DNA from: Bacteroidota bacterium
GTDB lineage: Bacteria; Bacteroidota; Bacteroidia; Sphingobacteriales; Sphingobacteriaceae
Length of the DNA stretch: 64,000 bases
Direction of reading: 5' to 3'
NCBI GenBank assembly: GCA_023450085.1
Contig: JAEXHI010000005.1
Coordinates: 151,157 to 215,156, forward strand
Position numbers and translations under genes: made by a program
In this document: one piece after another, positions 58,917 to 64,000 of the stretch
Layout of the letters: every line of letters begins with the position of its first letter
How positions within the stretch are numbered: position 1 is the first letter of the stretch
The notes under the pieces: generated by a model
The model's database searches: none
Seen by the model: the letters and a program-made list of their open reading frames with translations, nothing else
What the model was told of the DNA's origin: nothing

Positions 58917-59084
58917 TTGAAATTTATACTCATCCTCTTCCTCGCCTTTTTAGGTTTTATCTATGCAGGTAACTACATCGACTATCGTCAAGGTAATATT
59001 AGCCGCCGAGAATTTGAAAGAAGAGTTCGTATCTCAATTGTACTGATATTAATCGTTATTTTTATCTATTTCTACTATCGTTAG
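58917..59084 (+). CDS. Small two-helix membrane protein (55 residues)
   Basis: Frame open from TTG 58917-58919 to TAG: KFILILFLAFLGFIYAGNY (helix 1), then IDYRQGNISRREFERRVR, then ISIVLILIVIFIYFYYR (helix 2). The two clean hydrophobic segments and a charged loop make a real gene likely. No ATG exists in the frame; TTG (or upstream ATA/ATC) must serve. It starts 4 nt from the lysA ATG on the other strand, leaving no room for a promoter between. Confidence 0.5.
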   Translation: MKFILILFLAFLGFIYAGNYIDYRQGNISRREFERRVRISIVLILIVIFIYFYYR

Positions 59085-59100
59085 TCTTTTTGTGATTTCT

Positions 59101-59232
59101 GTCATCCTGAGCATGTCGAAGGATTTTTTCCATGGCTTGTGCATGCTTCGACCCGATTTTTTGGGAAAGAAATCTTTAAATTAATTTAATTCAAAGATTT
59201 CTCGATTTCGCTACGCTTCACTCGAAATGACG
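59101..59232. repeat. Composite repeat: GTCATCCTGAGC... plus ...CACTCGAAATGACG
   Basis: Left part GTCATCCTGAGCATGTCGAAGGAT pairs imperfectly with the GCATGCTTCGACCCGATTT region (59140-59158). The right part AAAGATTTCTCGATTTCGC, ACTCGAAATGACG is a half copy of the REP-like element at 44161. Fills the space between the small gene and lysC. Confidence 0.75.
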
Positions 59233-59256
59233 ACTGAGCCTAAAAAGTCCTAAAGC

Positions 59257-60570
59257 TTATTCAAAAATCCTGTCGTGCAAGCTTCTTAAAGCCTCTATCT
59301 TATCTTCAGTTTTTACCAATAAAGAAATGTTGTAAGCGCTACCGCCGTACGAAATCATCCTTACTGGGATATGTTTAATCGAATCCAATACTTTTGCAGC
59401 GAAACCATGTTTTTCCGCACCAAAATCACCTACAACGCAAACAATGGTTTGGTCTCTGTCTAATTCTACACTACCAAAAGAGTTTAGTTCCTCTACAATT
59501 TTGTCTAGGTTATCTGTAAAATCAATAGTTAAAGATACGGCCACCTCTGAAGTAGTAATCATATCGATTGGTGTTTTGTAACGTTCGAAAACTTCAAACA
59601 CCTTACGCAAGAAACCGTAAGCCAATAACATTCGGCTTGATTGGATTTTAATGGCCGTAATACCGTCTTTGGCAGCAATAGATTTGATTTTTCCTTTTTC
59701 GCTGTCTGCACTAATTACTGTTCCCAAAGCTTTTGGCTCCATGGTGTTAAGTAAGCGCACAGGGATTTTGTATTTCTGAGCGGGGAATACTGATTGTGGG
59801 TGCAAAATTTTAGCGCCGAAATAAGCTAACTCTGCTGCTTCGTCAAATGACAAGTGGGAAATAGGTTTGGTTCCTTTTACTACACGAGGGTCGTTATTGT
59901 GCATGCCGTCAATATCCGTCCATATTTGCACTTCATCAGCTAAAATTGCAGCTCCCAATAATGAAGCGGTATAATCGCTACCACCACGACGTAAGTTATC
60001 TACCTCTCCAAAACTGTTTCTGCAAATGAAACCTTGTGTAATAAACAGTTTGTTGTCAGGGTTAGCTTCTAAAATCGGTGTTAAGTGTTCTGTGGTGTAA
60101 GGAATTACAGGTTCGTTGTCCTCATCAATTTTCATGAAGTCTAAAGCTGGCAGTAAAATCGAAGGTACACCGATAGACTTTAAGTATACATGGTAAAGTG
60201 TGGTCGAAAGTAATTCGCCTTGCGCCAAAACCACTTTATCCTCAATCGCTGTAAAAACGTTGTTAGCCAAAGAAAGTAAGAAGTTGAAATGATAATCTAC
60301 TACTTCTTGACCTTGCTCTCTAAATTCACCAGCAGGCAAAAGTTCTATAACGAAATCGTTGTACTTCTCTTGTAAAGCTTTAATTAATTCAGTGCCCTTC
60401 TTCTTGTCCTCCTTCAGTAACGCATTTGAGATTTCAACCAAACTATTTGTAGTTCCAGACACCGCTGACAATACTACAATCTGTCTTTCTGATGGATCAA
60501 TGATGTCCAACAGTTTTTTCATACGTTCTGGGCTACCAACAGAGGTACCACCGAATTTTAAAATTTTCAT
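59257..60570 (-). CDS. lysC: Aspartate kinase
   Basis: 437 residues. First step of the aspartate pathway (lysine, threonine, methionine, DAP). Kinase domain KILKFGGTSVGSPERM (ATP site), VVLSAVSGTTNSL, NLRRGGSDYTASLLG; C-terminal ACT domains from about 290 (IKIQSSRMLLAYGFLRKVFE; DQTIVCVVGDFGAE) for feedback control. Monofunctional, without homoserine dehydrogenase. ATG start. lysA lies downstream, so these form the lysine end of the pathway. Confidence 0.95.
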   Translation of the reverse strand: MKILKFGGTSVGSPERMKKLLDIIDPSERQIVVLSAVSGTTNSLVEISNALLKEDKKKGTELIKALQEKYNDFVIELLPAGEFREQGQEVVDYHFNFLLSLANNVFTAIEDKVVLAQGELLSTTLYHVYLKSIGVPSILLPALDFMKIDEDNEPVIPYTTEHLTPILEANPDNKLFITQGFICRNSFGEVDNLRRGGSDYTASLLGAAILADEVQIWTDIDGMHNNDPRVVKGTKPISHLSFDEAAELAYFGAKILHPQSVFPAQKYKIPVRLLNTMEPKALGTVISADSEKGKIKSIAAKDGITAIKIQSSRMLLAYGFLRKVFEVFERYKTPIDMITTSEVAVSLTIDFTDNLDKIVEELNSFGSVELDRDQTIVCVVGDFGAEKHGFAAKVLDSIKHIPVRMISYGGSAYNISLLVKTEDKIEALRSLHDRIFE

Positions 60571-60740
60571 TTTTGAGTTATAGAATATAGAATTTTGTTA
60601 TAATTGTAACGGGGCGTGAAAATAAATAAAAGACTGTTAATTTTAGTCAAAGTATCGAAATAAAATGTGGTTTTTTTAATTTTTACCCAACCCTACCGAA
60701 TATTATTTGTTTCTCCTATCGACATTAACCCTAATTTAAT

Positions 60741-62474
60741 ATGCAGTTAGATTCACAAACGCAAACAACCATACAAGCGTGGCTTGACGGAAATTACGAC
60801 GAAATCACCAAATCGGATATTCAAAAATTGTTAGACCAAGAGGCTTATACTGAGCTTACCGATGCGTTTTACAAAAATTTGGAATTTGGAACAGGTGGTT
60901 TACGTGGAATTATGGGCGCTGGCTCAAACCGAATCAACAAATATACCATTGGTACAGCAACACAGGGGCTTGCCAACTACCTATTGAAGAAATATCCAAG
61001 TGAGAAAATTTGCGTAGCCATTGCGCATGATAGCCGTAATAACTCGGATGTATTTGCGAACATCACAGCTGATGTGTTTTCTGCGAATGGCATTAAGGTG
61101 TATTTCTTTTCAGCTTTACGCCCTACCCCTGAACTTTCTTTTGCCATTCGTGAATTGGGTTGCAAAAGTGGCGTAATGCTTACTGCTTCGCACAACCCTA
61201 AAGAATATAACGGTTACAAAGCCTATGGTGCCGACGGTGGTCAGTTCACCTCTCCTGATGATAAAATGGTAATGGATGAAGTAGCGGCCATTCAAAGTAT
61301 AGATGAGGTGAAGTTTGAAAGAGTGGATAGCAACGTAGAGCTAATTGGTGAAGACATTGACCAAAAATACCTGGACAAGATTACTGCTCTTTCGGTATCT
61401 CCTGATGCTATTGAAAGACAGAAGAACTTAAAAATTGTTTATTCTCCTATTCATGGTACTGGAATCACTTTAGTGCCAAAAGCTTTGGAGCAGTTTGGTT
61501 TTACCAATGTAACCATTGTGGAAGAACAAAGTAAACCTGATGGAAACTTCCCTACAGTGGTTTATCCAAATCCAGAAGAAAAAGAAGCCTTAACCCTATC
61601 GCTTAAAAAAGCACAGGAAATTGATGCTGATTTGGTTTTAGCAACTGACCCAGATGCAGACCGCGTAGGTATTGCGGTAAAAAACACAGATGGTGAATTT
61701 GTGTTGCTAAATGGTAACCAAACGGGAAGTTTACTAGTGAATTACGTTCTAACTGCTTGGGAAGAAAAAGGTAAATTAACTGGGAAAGAATATGTGGTGA
61801 GTACCATTGTAACCACCAGTTTAATTAAAGCCATTTGTAAAGAAAAAGGTGTTGAATATTTTGAAACACTTACTGGTTTTAAATGGATTGGCAAAGTAAT
61901 GACCGAGCTTTTGGGCAAAAAGACTTTTGTTGTAGGTGGCGAAGAAAGCTACGGTTACTTGGTTGGTGATTTAGTACGCGATAAGGATGCCGTGATTTCA
62001 TGTGCCTTTATTGCAGAAATGACTGCTTTTTATAAAGATAAAGGCAGTAGCTTATTTGAGGCTATGATTGAAATGTACGTGAAGTATGGTATGTACAAGG
62101 AAGATTTAGTAGCCATCACCAAAAAAGGAAAAACTGGTGCCGAGGAAATCAAAGCGATGATGGAGAAGTTTAGAAACAACCCTCCTGCTAAGCTTGGTGG
62201 TTCTGCAGTAGTTACCTTAAAAGATTATGAATTGAATAAGGTTACGGATATTAAAACAGGTGCAAGCAAAGAATTAGGTTTCCCTAAATCAGATGTTTTG
62301 CAGTTTATCACAGAAGATGGTAGTATCATTTCTGCACGCCCTAGCGGTACTGAACCAAAAATTAAATTCTATTGCAGCGTGAATGAACCTTTGGCTGATA
62401 AAACTGGTTTTAAAGCTACGGAACAACAGCTGAACGAAAAGATAAAAACCATTATGCAAGATTTACAAGCATAA
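60741..62474 (+). CDS. Phosphohexomutase (phosphoglucomutase/phosphomannomutase family)
   Basis: 577 residues. Alpha-D-phosphohexomutase with all landmarks: phosphoserine S150 (MLTASHNPKEYNGYKAYG), metal loop DPDADR (D303, D305, D307), sugar loop GGEESYG (399-405), C-terminal phosphate loop SARPSGTEPKIKFY. Interconverts hexose 1- and 6-phosphates (glucose or mannose), feeding glycogen, wall sugars or, via glucose 6-phosphate, the zwf pathway nearby. ATG at 60741. The 60571-60740 divergent region with lysC holds no recognised motif. Confidence 0.94.
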   Translation: MQLDSQTQTTIQAWLDGNYDEITKSDIQKLLDQEAYTELTDAFYKNLEFGTGGLRGIMGAGSNRINKYTIGTATQGLANYLLKKYPSEKICVAIAHDSRNNSDVFANITADVFSANGIKVYFFSALRPTPELSFAIRELGCKSGVMLTASHNPKEYNGYKAYGADGGQFTSPDDKMVMDEVAAIQSIDEVKFERVDSNVELIGEDIDQKYLDKITALSVSPDAIERQKNLKIVYSPIHGTGITLVPKALEQFGFTNVTIVEEQSKPDGNFPTVVYPNPEEKEALTLSLKKAQEIDADLVLATDPDADRVGIAVKNTDGEFVLLNGNQTGSLLVNYVLTAWEEKGKLTGKEYVVSTIVTTSLIKAICKEKGVEYFETLTGFKWIGKVMTELLGKKTFVVGGEESYGYLVGDLVRDKDAVISCAFIAEMTAFYKDKGSSLFEAMIEMYVKYGMYKEDLVAITKKGKTGAEEIKAMMEKFRNNPPAKLGGSAVVTLKDYELNKVTDIKTGASKELGFPKSDVLQFITEDGSIISARPSGTEPKIKFYCSVNEPLADKTGFKATEQQLNEKIKTIMQDLQA

Positions 62475-62477
62475 ATG

Positions 62478-62511
62478 ATAGGGCTTGCCATTCATAAGTG
62501 GTAAGCCCTAT
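62478..62511 (+). terminator. Hairpin after the mutase gene
   Basis: ATAGGGCTTGCCA pairs with TGGTAAGCCCTAT (one mismatch); it begins 4 nt after the stop and ends 18 nt before the next ATG. T-tract is poor, so an attenuating or processing hairpin is also possible. Confidence 0.6.
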
Positions 62512-62528
62512 TTAAATCGTTCTCTAGT

Positions 62529-63497
62529 ATGAAAAGATTTGTCTATATACTTTTCTTCGTAATTGTCGGTTTCCAAAACGCCGAAGCTCAAAATACAGTT
62601 CGTAATTATGTGGTTAATTATGGAAGTGCTAATTATAAAGGCCAACAATTAATCATTCTTCGTAAATTTCACCAATCTGGCAAAACAAAGTATTTTGCAG
62701 TCAATAGCAATAGCTTAGAAACACTACTGCTTGATTCATCAGCGGTAGCAGTAACTTCCTCCAATTGGTCGCAATTAAATAGTACTTTTTCTAAAACACC
62801 GTATTTTAAGGCCATCGCCAAAGCGAACGCACAATCGTTTACTTTGCAAGATGCTGGTCTGATACACGGCTTCCCAAAGGAACAAGGAATTACCTTAACC
62901 ATTGATTTATGTCCTTCACATAAACCTTTAGACAGGAGCATCTTTTCTTCATTGGTGACGGCTTATGCTAAAATCGAACAACCCGTTCCCGTGGCTCTAT
63001 CTATCTCAGGGAAATTTCTGCTTACTCATCAAAATGATATCAACTGGTTGAAGCAGTTGGAAAACAGCGGACAAATTAAAATTACATGGATTAATCATAC
63101 GTTTACCCATTATTATAACCCAAAGCAACCTTTGACGGATAATTTTCTGTTAAAACCTGGTACCAATATTTCATACGAGGTATTAGAATTGGAAAAAGCT
63201 TTGTTAAATAATAGCGCTATACCTTCAGTGTTTTTCCGGTTTCCTGGATTGGTTTCAGATAATGCCGTGGTTCAAAATATTACTGGCTTTGGGTTAATTC
63301 CCATAGGTAGTGATGCTTGGTTGGCCAAAGGTCAAGTGGCAAATAATGGTAGTATCGTACTTATTCACGGCAATGGCAATGAGCCTCTTGGTGTGCAAGA
63401 TTTCATCAAGTTGTTGAACAGCAATAAAAATAAGGTATTAAAGCAACAATGGTTGATGTATGATTTGGGAGAAACTGTAAAAGACGAATTTCAGTAA
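62529..63497 (+). CDS. Secreted polysaccharide deacetylase-like (NodB fold) protein
   Basis: 322 residues; signal peptide about 1-20 (FQNAEAQ). NodB-like core about 118-300: D126 (LTIDLCPSHK), H190 and H194 (WINHTFTHYY), the FRFPG240 region, and IVLIHGNG near 280. The usual first motif TFDDG is changed to TIDLC, so metal binding or catalysis may be altered. Members deacetylate chitin, peptidoglycan or exopolysaccharide. Probably co-transcribed with the mutase gene. Confidence 0.8.
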   Translation: MKRFVYILFFVIVGFQNAEAQNTVRNYVVNYGSANYKGQQLIILRKFHQSGKTKYFAVNSNSLETLLLDSSAVAVTSSNWSQLNSTFSKTPYFKAIAKANAQSFTLQDAGLIHGFPKEQGITLTIDLCPSHKPLDRSIFSSLVTAYAKIEQPVPVALSISGKFLLTHQNDINWLKQLENSGQIKITWINHTFTHYYNPKQPLTDNFLLKPGTNISYEVLELEKALLNNSAIPSVFFRFPGLVSDNAVVQNITGFGLIPIGSDAWLAKGQVANNGSIVLIHGNGNEPLGVQDFIKLLNSNKNKVLKQQWLMYDLGETVKDEFQ

Positions 63498-63507
63498 GAT
63501 TTATATC

Positions 63508-63540
63508 AAACCTCACAGGTTTTTAAAACCTGCGAGGTTT
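63508..63540. repeat. Palindrome AAACCTCACAGGTTTT
   Basis: 16-bp arms with one mismatch (63508-63523, 63525-63540). Same design as the AGACTTACGAAGTTTT family but a different sequence. 11 nt after the NodB-like gene stop, so it may end the transcript. Confidence 0.75.
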
Positions 63541-63554
63541 AGGTTATGAAACAG

Positions 63555-63575
63555 ATCCTTCGACGAGCTCAGGAT
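63555..63575. repeat. Half copy ATCCTTCGACGAGCTCAGGAT
   Basis: Inverted relative of the GTCATCCTGAGC/GTCGAAGGAT unit seen at 12044 and 59101, itself a small imperfect palindrome. Confidence 0.6.
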
Positions 63576-63629
63576 TGTAAAGGTTTAGTAATTCGGTAAC
63601 AGATTTGATTTTAGCTGGGCATTAATTTA

Positions 63630-64000
63630 TTATTCCTTTTGATTTTCATTTTTAGCCATTTCAATCGGCGTTATCCCTCCTATTCCTTGATGGGGCCTTT
63701 CCTGATTATAATAGAGCATATACTGGAACAATTCGTCATGAAGTTCCCCGATGCTGTCAAAATCAGTCTCTTCGATCAGGTCCTCTTTTAATGTTCTCCA
63801 GAATCTTTCCACCTTCCCATTGGTCTGTGGCCTGTAGGGCTGGGTATATCTATGCCTGATATCCAATTCGATGAGCATCCGTTCGAAAGGGTGGTTCATT
63901 TTATTTTGGCTTTGCCGTTGGCCAAACTCTGGCCCATTGTCAGAGATGATCTCCTCGAACCTTATCCCATATTGGCCCTGCAGCATATTGATGCACCTCA
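63630..64000 (-). CDS. Transposase, DDE integrase-core C-terminal part (IS481-like), partial
   Basis: At least 122 residues, continuing past the right edge. Retroviral-integrase-type catalytic core: second Asp in EIISDNGPEFGQRQ, then RYTQPYRPQTNGKVERFWRT with the catalytic Glu, ending YYNQERPHQGIGGITPIEMA. This arrangement is that of IS481 or IS3-group enzymes; IS481 is preferred because of the Q-P-x-R-P-Q-T-N-G-K-x-E pattern. The first catalytic Asp and the N-terminal HTH lie outside the window. The end at 63630 with TAA looks intact; no terminal inverted repeat could be defined. Confidence 0.8.
   Translation of the reverse strand, partial: RCINMLQGQYGIRFEEIISDNGPEFGQRQSQNKMNHPFERMLIELDIRHRYTQPYRPQTNGKVERFWRTLKEDLIEETDFDSIGELHDELFQYMLYYNQERPHQGIGGITPIEMAKNENQKE

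Overview
The window looks like chromosomal DNA of a Bacteroidota bacterium, most likely a Sphingobacteriaceae member close to Pedobacter (inference). The support is: visibly AT-rich sequence; many -7 boxes of the Bacteroidota form TAnnTTTG, two of them with an upstream TTTG at 19 nt; few Shine-Dalgarno sequences; futalosine-route menaquinone genes; DUF3857 proteins; a subclass B1 metallo-beta-lactamase; and short palindromic elements in the intergenic spaces. About 60 protein genes, two identical tRNA-Ser(UGA) genes and more than a dozen dispersed repeat elements are present. Most of the content is ordinary core genome. I see no phage, CRISPR array or defence island; one partial DDE transposase lies at the right edge.

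Layout. 1-2.5 kb: partial bestrophin, kynureninase and a DEDDh exonuclease (minus). 2.7-6.6 kb: a coupled pair of secreted DUF3857/transglutaminase-fold proteins, the first lacking the catalytic residues. 6.6-9.2 kb: three secreted thioredoxin-fold proteins, an NlpC/P60 lipoprotein and an alpha-CTD-like HhH protein. 9.3-14.6 kb: mutS, a 2H phosphoesterase, an H1-like basic-tail protein, a receiver-only response regulator and a CBS protein. 15-18 kb: mqnA and mqnE (menaquinone) with a histidine phosphatase between them. 18-23 kb: thioesterase, secreted transglutaminase, two membrane proteins, and a MATE exporter behind a possible leader peptide. 23-29.6 kb: AraC/GyrI regulator, ddl, PASTA protein, mltG, thioesterase, BrkB-like protein and B1 beta-lactamase. 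29.6-31.8 kb: Ada-like zinc domain, 2OG-Fe(II) oxygenase, SRPBCC protein and a Crp/Fnr regulator.

32-34.4 kb holds two identical tRNA-Ser genes, each with its own promoter, bracketing an AraC regulator and a nitrilase-family hydrolase. 34.5-39.2 kb is a run of uncharacterised membrane or secreted proteins, including a translationally coupled paralogous membrane pair. 39.2-43.9 kb is an oxidative pentose phosphate cluster: ROK sugar kinase (resembling polyphosphate glucokinase), gnd, zwf and pgl. It is followed at 44.3-47.2 kb by ppk1 and an exopolyphosphatase, so polyphosphate metabolism and glucose 6-phosphate oxidation sit side by side. 47.4-57.5 kb: H1-like protein, YajQ, GNAT, rlmF with a coupled protein of unknown function, Hsp20, thioesterase, DinB, folB, a glutaryl-CoA dehydrogenase-like enzyme and several small proteins. 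57.7-60.6 kb: lysA and lysC, with an unlisted 55-residue membrane protein between them. 60.7-64 kb: a phosphohexomutase, a secreted NodB-like protein and a cut-off transposase.

The most unusual non-coding content is at least seven families of imperfect palindromes, 30-140 bp long, scattered between genes, often at gene ends. The protein-level points most worth following up are the dead/active transglutaminase pair, the GxFIGM...FNGxGGxLG membrane pair, the tRNA-bracketed cassette and the B1 beta-lactamase.
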